A stretch of 64,000 bases of DNA from Pseudomonadota bacterium. GTDB lineage: Bacteria > Myxococcota_A > UBA796 > CAJQPC01. The translations under genes were made by a program, and so were the position numbers. Below, piece by piece: positions 50,147 to 58,325 of this stretch. Numbering within the stretch: position 1 is the stretch's first letter; each line of letters begins with the position of its first letter. The notes below the pieces were generated by a model. It searched no databases and had not been told where the DNA came from. It worked only from the letters and a program-made list of their open reading frames with translations. The stretch lies in NCBI GenBank assembly GCA_024228935.1, contig JAAESX010000290.1:1-64000 (forward strand), in the 5' to 3' direction.

Positions 50147-50953
50147 ATGCTGCTTCTCTCGCTCGCCTGCGCCGACGACATCGGCACGGCCCCCGCCGAC
50201 GTCCGGGTCACCTTCGACGCCATCGCCTGGACCTGTGACGACGCCGGGGACGACGGGACGTTCGACTACTGGGTCGGCGTCGAGCAGCTCTTCCTGGATG
50301 TCCAGCACGCGCCGGGCGAGCTGTTCCCGTACGAGCTCCCGGACGAGGGCTGCGAGGTCTGGACCTCGCCCTTCCCCGACGGAAACCACGTCACGGGCTC
50401 GGATCTGCCGGACCGGGACGGGCCGCTCACGTGGTCGATGCCGCTCATCGCCACGTTCGGCCAGCCGGGCGAGGGCGAGCTCGAGCAGGAGCTCGGCGGC
50501 TTCTGGCGAGCCGATCTGTTCAACGACTACAACACCTGCCACGAGGCCGCCGACGTTCTCGGCGCCGAGGTGTCGTTCGGCGGGAGCGAGCTGCTGGCCG
50601 CCACCACGCTGCCCGAGCCCGGGACGCTGGAGCAGGTGCTCGTCGACGTCGACATCGAGGACGGCGTCACCATCGGCGAGACGATCGAGCTGGGCTGGAC
50701 GGCCGAGGGTTGGGATCAGGCGTTCGTCGGCTTCGAGCGCCGCCGCGACGGGGTGCCGGTCGAGGCCATCGTGTGCGACGCCGCCGGCCTGGACGCGTAC
50801 ACGCTGGATGCGGCGTTCTGGAGCCTGTCCGAGGTCGACCTGCCCGGGACCACAGCGCGCGTGATGGTCGGGTTCGCCAACCGCGAGTTCGAAGAGGGCG
50901 ACCTGCGGATGGAGAAGGTCAGTCGGGCGGTGTGGCAGGTGTCGGCACACTGA
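50147..50953 (+). CDS. Lipoprotein, unknown function
   Basis: The 268-residue product has the leader MLLLSLAC followed by ADDIGTAPADVRV. The mature protein is acidic and aromatic, with beta-strand-like segments (DVRVTFDAIAWTC, TIELGWTAEGWDQAFVGFERR) and several Cys probably in disulphides. No motif is recognised. Its 3' end overlaps the convergent gene at 50919 by 35 nt, an unusually long convergent overlap. Confidence 0.75.
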   Translation: MLLLSLACADDIGTAPADVRVTFDAIAWTCDDAGDDGTFDYWVGVEQLFLDVQHAPGELFPYELPDEGCEVWTSPFPDGNHVTGSDLPDRDGPLTWSMPLIATFGQPGEGELEQELGGFWRADLFNDYNTCHEAADVLGAEVSFGGSELLAATTLPEPGTLEQVLVDVDIEDGVTIGETIELGWTAEGWDQAFVGFERRRDGVPVEAIVCDAAGLDAYTLDAAFWSLSEVDLPGTTARVMVGFANREFEEGDLRMEKVSRAVWQVSAH

Positions 50954-51659
50954 CCGTGGCCGCCAGACAGGCCCCGTCGGGCTGGGACCGCAGCCAGACC
51001 TCGACGTCCAAGCAAGCGCTCAGACCCTGGCTTCCGACGAGTGGCTCGGCCAGCGCGGGGTCGCCCTGCAGGCATGCTTCAGCCGCCGCCGAGTAGGGCG
51101 CACACTTCGGATCCGGGGGCATCTCGATGTGCACGTCCGGGTGCCCGGCGATGTCGCGGAGCTGCGCGGGGGTCAGGCTCTGCTGGGCATCGTCCAGCGG
51201 GAACAGCGTGAACCAGGCGACGAGTCCATTCCGCTGATCCGCCGCCATCCAGGCGTCTCGCAGGACGGTCGAGTGCGGGTTGTCCGGGTTCCCCTTCAGC
51301 CACGCGATCTGCTCCCAGATCCCCAGGTGCAGGGATGCTCGAGCGGCCTGGAGCTCGACCAGCACCAGGGGCGGATCCACGGTCGGATCGTCCTCGGCGT
51401 GGATCGCGCAGGCCTCGTCGAACCGTCCGAGGGCCCACAGCAGATCCGCCCGGACGTGGTCGTCTTCGGGGGACATCGCCAGGGCGTCCTCGTACCGGCC
51501 CAGCCATGTGAGCGCGTCGATGGCCTGCGCCTCGGCCTGCCCGTACCGTTCGTAGGTCGGGTAGTTCCTCAGGATCGACGTCGACAGCTTCAGGGACTTG
51601 TCGAACCAGGGCTCGCCGTCCGCCTCGGGGGCAACTTCGAGCTGGTGCTGGCCGAGCAC
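50919..51659 (-). CDS. Tetratricopeptide-like protein, 5' end uncertain
   Basis: GTG 51659 is the best start in frame and gives 246 residues. Helical TPR-like pairs are visible: YGQAEAQAIDALTWLGRYEDALAMSPEDDHVRADLLWALGRFDEACAIHAEDD. The C-terminus has paired Cys (PKCAPYSAAAEACLQGD, SACLDVEVWLRSQPDGAC), suggesting an exported protein, yet no signal peptide precedes. One base away a frame reads SSTLSCSA, lipobox-like, just upstream of a CCCCC run near 51630, so a 5' frameshift that hides a lipoprotein leader is possible. TPR domains mediate protein contacts. Confidence 0.55.
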   Translation of the reverse strand: MLGQHQLEVAPEADGEPWFDKSLKLSTSILRNYPTYERYGQAEAQAIDALTWLGRYEDALAMSPEDDHVRADLLWALGRFDEACAIHAEDDPTVDPPLVLVELQAARASLHLGIWEQIAWLKGNPDNPHSTVLRDAWMAADQRNGLVAWFTLFPLDDAQQSLTPAQLRDIAGHPDVHIEMPPDPKCAPYSAAAEACLQGDPALAEPLVGSQGLSACLDVEVWLRSQPDGACLAATVSVPTPATPPD

Positions 51660-51749
51660 GACAGCGTCGAGGACCGGACGTAAGAAGGGCGACCGATGCC
51701 TCGCAGCCCCCTGCGCAGCATTGTGGAGGAGCAACCCGAGAGGTCTCCG

Positions 51750-52427
51750 ATGCTCCCACTCCTCGTCTCGCTCGCCTGCACCGGGTCCACAGCGGGTCCC
51801 GACTCCCAGGACTCCGGGGCCTCCACTGACACCGGCTCGTCGACGAGCGACTGCCCGGCCTTCCACGGCATTCGCTCGGCCAGCTCGAAGTGGGTCCACG
51901 TCAACGACACGGCCTCGTACACCCCCGAAAGCCTGTACACGCATCAGGTCGTCGCGTACGACCCGATCGCCGGGACCGCGAGCATCTCCACGCACGACTA
52001 CCGCTTGTGGACCGACGGCAGCCAGTCCATGGACAACACCATCGTCGAGACGTACTCGTGCGACGAGGGAGGCCTGTACAGGCTGGGCAACGAGGCGGAG
52101 ATCCACAGCATCTCCGGCGACTACGAGAACGAGTACAGCAGCACGTTGACGTACGACTCGCCGTTGCTGGTCCGACCGGGAGCCCTCGCCCTCGGCGACA
52201 CCTGGCTCTCCACCACGACCTGGACGAACGCCCGGTCGGACGGGAACGACACGAGCGGTGAGCTCAGCCAGGACTGGGTGGTCGGCGAGGTCGACGTGAC
52301 CGAGGGTGACTACACCGGCTTCCGGATCGACCAGATGCTGGATGGCGAGGCGTACTCCCACTACTTCGCGGCCGACGTCGGCATCTTCCTGAACGGCTAT
52401 CGACGGCTCGACAGCTACACGCCCTAG
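51750..52427 (+). CDS. Lipoprotein, unknown function
   Basis: The 225-residue product starts at ATG 51750, preceded by GAGAGG. The leader MLPLLVSLAC is followed by a Ser/Thr/Gly/Asp tether (TGSTAGPDSQDSGASTDTGS). The mature domain is a beta-rich fold with TASYTPESLYTHQVVAYD and LALGDTWLSTTTWTN segments, reminiscent of periplasmic beta-barrel or lipocalin-like proteins but without a signature. Its TAG overlaps the convergent TetR stop in a CTAG palindrome. Confidence 0.75.
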   Translation: MLPLLVSLACTGSTAGPDSQDSGASTDTGSSTSDCPAFHGIRSASSKWVHVNDTASYTPESLYTHQVVAYDPIAGTASISTHDYRLWTDGSQSMDNTIVETYSCDEGGLYRLGNEAEIHSISGDYENEYSSTLTYDSPLLVRPGALALGDTWLSTTTWTNARSDGNDTSGELSQDWVVGEVDVTEGDYTGFRIDQMLDGEAYSHYFAADVGIFLNGYRRLDSYTP

Positions 52428-53050
52428 GCGAAGAGGGTGCCCTCGAGCAGCCGCGTGTAGGCGCACATGGCCGAACTCCGCGGGGTCTGCTGGATGGCTG
52501 CGGCCCACATCGAGATGCCGATGTAGCAGGCGATGATCATCTCGATCGCATCACCGGGGTCCAGGTCCGGGGCCAGCGCTCCCTCCCGGGCGGCGCGCTC
52601 GACAGCGGCCGAGATCAACAGGCTCACGGGGTCCGGCTCGGCGGACATCGCCTCGGTGATCTCGGGGTGGCGGTTCATCTCGACCGGCAGCGAGGACAGG
52701 AAAGCGGCCAGTCCCGGGTTCTGCTCGTGCAGGACCGCGGCGGCCTCGGCCAGGGCGACCAGCTCGGCCCGACCGGACGGCTGGTTGAGCGTTGCCTCGG
52801 TCAGCACGGGGGCCAGCTCGGCGACCGCGGCGTCGACGGCAGCCATGTAGAGAGCCAGCTTGCTGTCGTGGTAGCGGTACAGCGCGGCGGGGGTCAGGTC
52901 GGCGGCGTCGGCCAGCTCGCGGTTCGTGGTCGCGCCGAAGCCACGGGCGCCGAAGCAGGAGCGCGCTCCCACCAGGATCCGCTGACGGGTCGCGTCGCCG
53001 CTGCTTCCTTTCGGGCGCCCGGCGCCACGCGTCTTGCGAGGAGTCGTCAT
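52424..53050 (-). CDS. TetR/AcrR-family transcriptional regulator
   Basis: The 208-residue protein starts at ATG 53050. Basic residues (TTPRKTRGAGRPKGSSGD) precede the helix-turn-helix: TRQRILVGARSCFGARGFGATTNRELADAADLTPAALYRYHDSKLALY, the classical TetR DNA-binding segment. The C-terminal ligand and dimerisation domain is helical with several Met and Trp residues (DAIEMIIACYIGISMWAAAI), implying a hydrophobic ligand. An AT-rich inverted repeat sits immediately upstream (53053-53076), suggesting autorepression and control of the divergent gene. Confidence 0.92.
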   Translation of the reverse strand: MTTPRKTRGAGRPKGSSGDATRQRILVGARSCFGARGFGATTNRELADAADLTPAALYRYHDSKLALYMAAVDAAVAELAPVLTEATLNQPSGRAELVALAEAAAVLHEQNPGLAAFLSSLPVEMNRHPEITEAMSAEPDPVSLLISAAVERAAREGALAPDLDPGDAIEMIIACYIGISMWAAAIQQTPRSSAMCAYTRLLEGTLFA

Positions 53051-53052
53051 TT

Positions 53053-53076
53053 AAGTAATTGGCCAGTCACTTACTT
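53053..53076. promoter_or_regulatory. Candidate TetR operator
   Basis: AAGTAA (53053-53058) and TTACTT (53071-53076) form perfect half-sites around an imperfectly symmetric centre that includes TGGCCA. The 24-bp size and position, two bases beyond the TetR start codon and 26 bp before the divergent gene, are typical of TetR-family operators. It is markedly AT-richer than its surroundings and may also contain promoter elements. Confidence 0.55.
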
Positions 53077-53102
53077 CGTGCGGATGAAGCAGTGGAGGTG
53101 TC

Positions 53103-54296
53103 TTGGACGCGCTCATCACCTGGCTGACGCTGGTCGGCATCTCGGTCGGGTTCACGGTCGTCACGTTCTGGGGACTCGGGGGACACTGGTGCATCACCAC
53201 TACTACGCCCGGCGTCGACACGAGGCGCAGCAGTGGAAGCTCCAGCCCAAGCGCTGGCGGCGCTCGCGCTGGTCCACGCCATGCGAGCGGGCCGCGAGAA
53301 CGTGCTCATCTGGTTCGCCGCGCTGGTCGCCGGCACCGCCAACGACTTCATCTTCATGGCGCTGCCGCTGGTCGACAACTTCTGGCAGGCCCAGGGCCTG
53401 GTGATGCTGACGCCGCGAATGCCGCTGTACATCCCGTGCGTCTACGTCTGCTTCATGTACCTGCCGACCGTCGCTGTCCGGCGGCTGGGCCTGTCCCGCT
53501 GGCGGACGATCGCGCTCACCGGGCTGGCGGCCATCGTGTTCTACGCGCCGCACGACGCCATCGGGGCGAACTTCCTGTGGTGGACCTGGCACGACACGGA
53601 CGCGCCCATCGCGGCGCGGATCCTGGGCGCTCCGGTCAGCAGCAGCCTGTGGGTGCTCACGTTCGTCGGGGCCTTCGGGGGGCTCCTCGACCACACCCTG
53701 CGCGGGGTCGAGCGCGTCACGGCCCGGGTCGCTGTGGTCGGGTTCCTGAAGGTCGCCGGGCTGACCACGCTCTTGATGATGCTGCAGATGACCGTGCTCC
53801 AGCAGCTCGACGGGGGCACGCCCGGGTACGTCGCGTTCGGGGTAGGCATGGCCGTCTACGTCGTGGTCGCGGCCCGCGGCGGGTTCAAGGGGCTCTCGGC
53901 CGAGCGAGACCCGCTGCTCTGGCCCGTGGCGGTCTACTTCCTGACGCTGGTCGGGCTCGGGTTGGCCTTCGACCCGGCGAGCCACGTCTCCACCGCGTCC
54001 ATCAGACCGTGGGCACCTGCTACGTCGAGCAGACCGACATCACGGGTCAGACCCGCTTCGAGTTCCTGTGCGCGAGCGACTTCGACGAGCCGTTCGCGCT
54101 GGTCGGCCAGGTGCCCGAGGGGACCAGTTGGTACACCGTGGCGGGGCGTCCGCAGACCGACCGGGTGGCCTGGTCGGGTGGCCTGGTCGGGCTGGCGCTG
54201 CTGGGGATGTTGCTGTTCGGCGGCCTGTTCTCGTTCAGCTCACCGCCGCGTTCAGCTCCTCGGCCAGCGCCCTCGCTCGGGCCGCCACCGTCGTGA
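53103..54296 (+). pseudogene. Broken polytopic membrane gene, possible chimera with a sterol-desaturase-like start
   Basis: Three frames carry pieces. Frame one begins MDALITWLTLVGISVGFTVV and FWGLGG; one more G in the GGGGG run near 53180 shifts it to VHHHYYARRRHEAQQWKLQP, a start typical of sterol desaturase/fatty acid hydroxylase proteins. Another frame then carries most of a membrane protein from about 53260 (MRAGRENVLIWFAALVAGTANDFIF, then LMMLQMTVLQQLDGG) to about 53990. The first frame resumes with HQTVGTCYVEQTDITGQTRFEFLC and a last span. At least two indels plus a probable junction are needed. It may be a deletion fusion of two genes or one damaged gene. It is divergent from the TetR gene and probably its target. 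Confidence 0.5.
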
Positions 54297-56094
54297 TCAG
54301 CTCGCCGTCCCGCTCGGAGTCGAGCTTGTCCCGCTCGGCCAGCGCCTGGGCCCTGTGCTGCCGTGTCTCGATGGCCAGCTCCAGCTCCCGGAGCCGGGTG
54401 ATGGCGGCGCTCAGCGGCTTGCTCACCCCGCCCGAGGCGACCTCCTGCCAGTCCCGCAGCGCACGACCCGGCGGCTTCGCTTCCCAGGCCTGGGTCCACT
54501 CGCGCTCGACGGCGGCCTCGGCGGCGACCATCCAGTCCTTCTCGGGCCCCTGGAGCACCGAGCTCACGAACGCCATCAGGTTCTGGTTTCGGGTCCGCGT
54601 GAGGGGCTCGGTCACGGTGTCACTCGTCAGGCTTCGAGCCAGCGCCGCCCGCGGGGGGACCAGCGAGACGACCACGGATGACAGGTCCAGCGTCGGGAGC
54701 CCGTCGGTCAGCTCGCCGTCGACGATGCCCAGGTCCGCGTGCAGCGTCGAGGTCGTCGGCTCGCCCAGCGCCTGGGCGACGTGCTCGACGACGTGATCCG
54801 CGGCCAGGGCGACCCGCTCGAGCTGCGCAAGGCCGGGCAGCCAGGCCAGGGTGAGCTGCTCGGCGAGCGGCTGGAGCGCCCGGACCGAGCTGTCGATCAG
54901 GTCCTGCCAGATGAGGTCGGCGGCGTCCCGGCCCAGCGACTTGGCCATCGCGCCGTCCGTGGCCTTGGTCGCCGCGGCCTTCAGCTTGCCCAGGCGGTCC
55001 CGGGTGTGGTTCATCCCGTACGTCTTCGCGCGCTCGACGCCCGTGTCTGCCGGACCGCCCTGCTCGCGGACCAGGGCTCGCCAGTCGGTGAGCGCCTGCT
55101 CGACCTTCCGGTTGGTCGCCTCGACCAGCGAGCGCAGCGCCGCATGGTCGAACTCGGTCGCCGCTTCGCTGGGGGCTCGGGCCGCCCGCATGTCGTCGCA
55201 GAGCTGCGCGGTCTGCGTCAGTCGCCGAGCCAGGCCGACCCCGTCGCTCGTGGTGAGGAACTCCTCGAGGAACGCCTCGAACTCCAACAGCCCGCTGGCG
55301 GCCAGCGCCTCGTCGTCGCCCTCGAGCCGAGCGTCCAGCGCGTCGATGCCGGAGAGCCCGAAGACCTTGGGGTTCGGCAGCTTCTGGGCGATCCGCGCGG
55401 TGATGTCCGCGAGCACGCGCGGCCTGTCCTTGGCCTTGCGGATGCGGTCCATCGCGGTGACCACGAACAGGATGCGGCCGGGATCGTGCTCGAGCAGCTC
55501 GTCGAGGAAGGCCGCCTCGGTCTCCGAGAACGGCGAGTTGGCCATCACCACGAACAGGGCCGCGTCGACGTCGGGGAGGATCTCCCGCGTCACCCGCGAC
55601 ATGGCTTCCTCGTCCCCGAGCCCGGGCGTGTCGAGCAGGTCCACGTCGTTCCGGCAGAAGCGGATCGGCCAGGAGACGACGGCCTCCTTGACGGACGCGG
55701 CCTTCTCGGCGGCGGCCTCGGTCAGCTTCGTGATGGACTGGTCGAGCTGGTCGACCGGGATGTCCTCCTCGCGGCCGTCCTTGAACAGGAGCGTCGCCCG
55801 CGGGGTCAGCCCGTAGACCACGCGGTTGATGGTCGCGGTGGTGGGCGCGATGTCGCTGGGCAGGACCTCGGCGCCGAGCAGGGCGTTGATGAACGTCGAC
55901 TTCCCGCGCTTGAACTCGCCGAGCACGGCGACGGTGAAGCGGCGCTCCTCGACCCGCTGGCGGAGCTCTCGGGCGCGCTGCTGCAGCTCGGGCGTGGGGG
56001 CTCGATCCTCGACTCGCTGGAGGTCGCTCGCCAGCCCGAACAGGACCTGTCGATAGCCACGGAACGTCGTGGGCAGGCCGCCGTCACGCGACAT
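54235..56094 (-). CDS. Dynamin-like GTPase 1
   Basis: The 619-residue protein has a GTPase domain with the P-loop GEFKRGKST at 59-67, a Thr-rich switch I (SDIAPTTATINRV), DTPG at 154-157 and a TAMD guanine-specificity motif near 212. This bacterial dynamin-like pattern (GEFKxGKS) is known from DynA, BDLP and LeoA relatives. The rest is long helical sequence suitable for a stalk, with no clear membrane-spanning paddle, so it may bind membrane peripherally or through partners. It is the last gene of the five-gene operon and overlaps the 160-residue gene by 11 nt. Its 3' end overlaps the broken membrane gene on the other strand. Confidence 0.88.
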   Translation of the reverse strand: MSRDGGLPTTFRGYRQVLFGLASDLQRVEDRAPTPELQQRARELRQRVEERRFTVAVLGEFKRGKSTFINALLGAEVLPSDIAPTTATINRVVYGLTPRATLLFKDGREEDIPVDQLDQSITKLTEAAAEKAASVKEAVVSWPIRFCRNDVDLLDTPGLGDEEAMSRVTREILPDVDAALFVVMANSPFSETEAAFLDELLEHDPGRILFVVTAMDRIRKAKDRPRVLADITARIAQKLPNPKVFGLSGIDALDARLEGDDEALAASGLLEFEAFLEEFLTTSDGVGLARRLTQTAQLCDDMRAARAPSEAATEFDHAALRSLVEATNRKVEQALTDWRALVREQGGPADTGVERAKTYGMNHTRDRLGKLKAAATKATDGAMAKSLGRDAADLIWQDLIDSSVRALQPLAEQLTLAWLPGLAQLERVALAADHVVEHVAQALGEPTTSTLHADLGIVDGELTDGLPTLDLSSVVVSLVPPRAALARSLTSDTVTEPLTRTRNQNLMAFVSSVLQGPEKDWMVAAEAAVEREWTQAWEAKPPGRALRDWQEVASGGVSKPLSAAITRLRELELAIETRQHRAQALAERDKLDSERDGELITTVAARARALAEELNAAVS

Positions 56095-56566
56095 GGGAGA
56101 CCTCGGACAGCGCGCTCTCGACAGCCAGGACCAGCGGCTGGGACGCCAGCGTCACGTGGGCCTGGATGACCCGACGAGGGGACCGGAGCTGCGCCAGGGC
56201 CAGCGGGGGAGCCAGCTCCAGTGCGGCAGCACAGACCTCGGTGAACCCCAGGGCGCCGAACAAGCGCACCGACGCGGTCGGGTCCGGCCTGTGGGCCAGG
56301 CCCGTGAGCGAGCTGCCCGCGAGCACGTCCACCGTGTTGGTGAAGCGTGTGAGCGTCCCGGCGTACGCCAACAGCCCCTGGGCCAGGTGCGCGTCCAGGC
56401 GGGCGCAAGCGTCGAGGCCGTCCGCGGCGAGGTCGGTCGAGGCCTTCAGCAGCACGGGCAGGCGCTCGGCTTCGCGCGTGAGCGTCTCGACCTCGCGCTC
56501 CTGGAGCTGGGCGAGGCGCACGCGCTCGACCTGCCACAGCTGGTTCAGTCCGCGGGCCAGGCTCAT
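56084..56566 (-). CDS. Small helical protein between two dynamin-like GTPases
   Basis: The 160-residue product starts at ATG 56566, ten bases after the stop of GTPase 2. It is almost entirely helical by composition: QLWQVERVRLAQLQEREVETLTREAERLPVLLKAS looks like a coiled coil, and VCAAALELAPPLALAQLRS is hydrophobic. No Cys-metal site or enzyme motif is visible. By position it is probably an adaptor or regulatory subunit of the dynamin complex. I do not recognise the family. Confidence 0.75.
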   Translation of the reverse strand: MSLARGLNQLWQVERVRLAQLQEREVETLTREAERLPVLLKASTDLAADGLDACARLDAHLAQGLLAYAGTLTRFTNTVDVLAGSSLTGLAHRPDPTASVRLFGALGFTEVCAAALELAPPLALAQLRSPRRVIQAHVTLASQPLVLAVESALSEVSHVA

Positions 56567-56576
56567 CCGATCTCCT

Positions 56577-58325
56577 TCATCCGATCTTCAGGCCCTGGAT
56601 GCGCGGCAGGACCTGGTCCGTCTGGCCGATCAGCCGCCCGACCGAGGCCCGGGTCCGGCCCAGGTGCGTCGCCCCGCGACCGTGGGCCGCCAGCGCGTCC
56701 TCCGAGGCCGACAGCCAGCGCGACCGCTCCCCTTCGTTCGCCGCCACCAGGGCGTCGCGAGCGGCCTTCACCAGGTCGCCCGTCGCCTCGGAGTGGGCCT
56801 GGACCAGCGCCTCGCGCAGCTCGGGCAGCGCAGCGGTCAGGTGCTCCCGGTACTGGATGGCCCGCTGCTCGTCCCCGCCGGTCTTGTCCGCGACCCCGAC
56901 GACCGCCCGCAGGAGCGTCGAGGGGATGACCAGGAAGCGTCCGGCCACCCCGAGCGCGACCAGGATCTGGGTGGTCCCGGTCAGCTGGGGCGGGTGGAAC
57001 GCGGCGTCCGCGCTGGCCTGGCTCACGTCGGCCGGCGCGCTCGCCAGCTCGGCGGTCTGCAGGGCGTCGATCAGCGCGGCCTTCTGGGTCTCCATCACGG
57101 CCTGGAAGGCGGTCCGCAGGCGGTCGTTCAGGAAGAACGGCAGGTGCTTCTGGACGGTCTCGTGCTCCATGCCGTCGAGCGTCGGCAGGACCTCGGCCAT
57201 CAGCCGATCGACGAACCCGACGAGCCAGGTGGCGCCTCGCTCCCGGCCCGCATCGGCCACCGCATCGAGCTCGGTGAGCATGGCTGCCAGCCGCTCGGCC
57301 AGCTCGCCCTCGCCCGCGCGCAGCTCATCGCGCTTGCTCTCCAGCTCGGCGACGTCTGTGTCCAGGCTCGCCGCCAGTGCGGCCAGATCGCCCCGGACAC
57401 CCTGCACGGCGACCTCGGCGTCGCGGATTCCGTGCGCCAGGCGGACGCCGTCCTTGTTCAGCAGCACGGACTCGGCCAGGTGGGCGCGCAGCGTCTCGAA
57501 CCGGGCGCTCAGTGCCTCGCTCCGATCGGGCACGGCCGGTCCCTCGTCCAGGGCCTTCATCAGCTCGTCCAGCGCGCTGACCGCGATGGTGGGCGAGTCC
57601 GGGAAGTGCTGCTTCACCTGCTGATCGATGCGGGCCTGGACCCGATCGACGGCGTCCTCGTCCGGCAGGTTGTCGGCCATGTTGACCACGAAGCAGACCT
57701 TCGAGAGCTGCATCGGGCCGAGCGTGAGCTGCAGGAACGACCGCTCGGACTCGGACAGCGGCGACAGCGCGGACACCGTGTAGATCACGGCGTCGGCCTG
57801 GGGCAGGTAGGCCTGGATCGTGGCGTCGAAGCGGGCGAGCAGGTCGCCGGTTCCGGGCGTGTCCGTCATCACCAGGCCGTCCAGGAACGCGCTGGGGGCG
57901 GTGATGTGGAGGTGGTGGATCGGCGAGGGGACCTGGTCGGCGAGCTTCGCCAGGTCCTCGCTGCGCAGGGCGCTCGCGTCGAGCGTGACGTGCCCGCCGT
58001 CCTCGAGGATCGCCCGGGCCGTCAGCGAGTCCCCGTGGTGGATCTCCTGCACGACGACCGTCTCGGGTGTGACGTCCGAGGAGACGATCTCCTCGCCGAG
58101 CAGGGCGTTCACGAGCGTGGACTTGCCGCGCTTGAACTCGCCGACGACGACCAGGTTGAACGGACGGCCCATCCGGCGTCGGAGCGCGGCGTGGCTCTCG
58201 CGGAAGCGCTGGCCCGGGCCGCTGCCGATGGCGGCGACCTCGGCGTCGAGCAGGACCTGGAGCGGATCCAGCACGCGAAGCAGCTGGTCCTGGCGGGCGG
58301 TGTGGTCGTACTGGACGTGGATCAC
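56577..58325 (-). CDS. Dynamin-like GTPase 2
   Basis: GTG 58325 overlaps the stop of the protease gene (GTGA), giving 582 residues. P-loop GEFKRGKST at 62-70, switch region SDVTPETVVV, DTPG at 155-158 and NMAD as the specificity motif define the GTPase domain. A long helical region follows (LDTDVAELESKRDELRAGEGELAERLAAML). A moderately hydrophobic segment, LVALGVAGRFLVIPSTLLRAVVGV, near 470-495 could insert in membrane as a paddle. It is sequence-divergent from GTPases 1 and 3, so the operon encodes three non-identical subunits rather than recent duplicates. Confidence 0.88.
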   Translation of the reverse strand: MIHVQYDHTARQDQLLRVLDPLQVLLDAEVAAIGSGPGQRFRESHAALRRRMGRPFNLVVVGEFKRGKSTLVNALLGEEIVSSDVTPETVVVQEIHHGDSLTARAILEDGGHVTLDASALRSEDLAKLADQVPSPIHHLHITAPSAFLDGLVMTDTPGTGDLLARFDATIQAYLPQADAVIYTVSALSPLSESERSFLQLTLGPMQLSKVCFVVNMADNLPDEDAVDRVQARIDQQVKQHFPDSPTIAVSALDELMKALDEGPAVPDRSEALSARFETLRAHLAESVLLNKDGVRLAHGIRDAEVAVQGVRGDLAALAASLDTDVAELESKRDELRAGEGELAERLAAMLTELDAVADAGRERGATWLVGFVDRLMAEVLPTLDGMEHETVQKHLPFFLNDRLRTAFQAVMETQKAALIDALQTAELASAPADVSQASADAAFHPPQLTGTTQILVALGVAGRFLVIPSTLLRAVVGVADKTGGDEQRAIQYREHLTAALPELREALVQAHSEATGDLVKAARDALVAANEGERSRWLSASEDALAAHGRGATHLGRTRASVGRLIGQTDQVLPRIQGLKIG

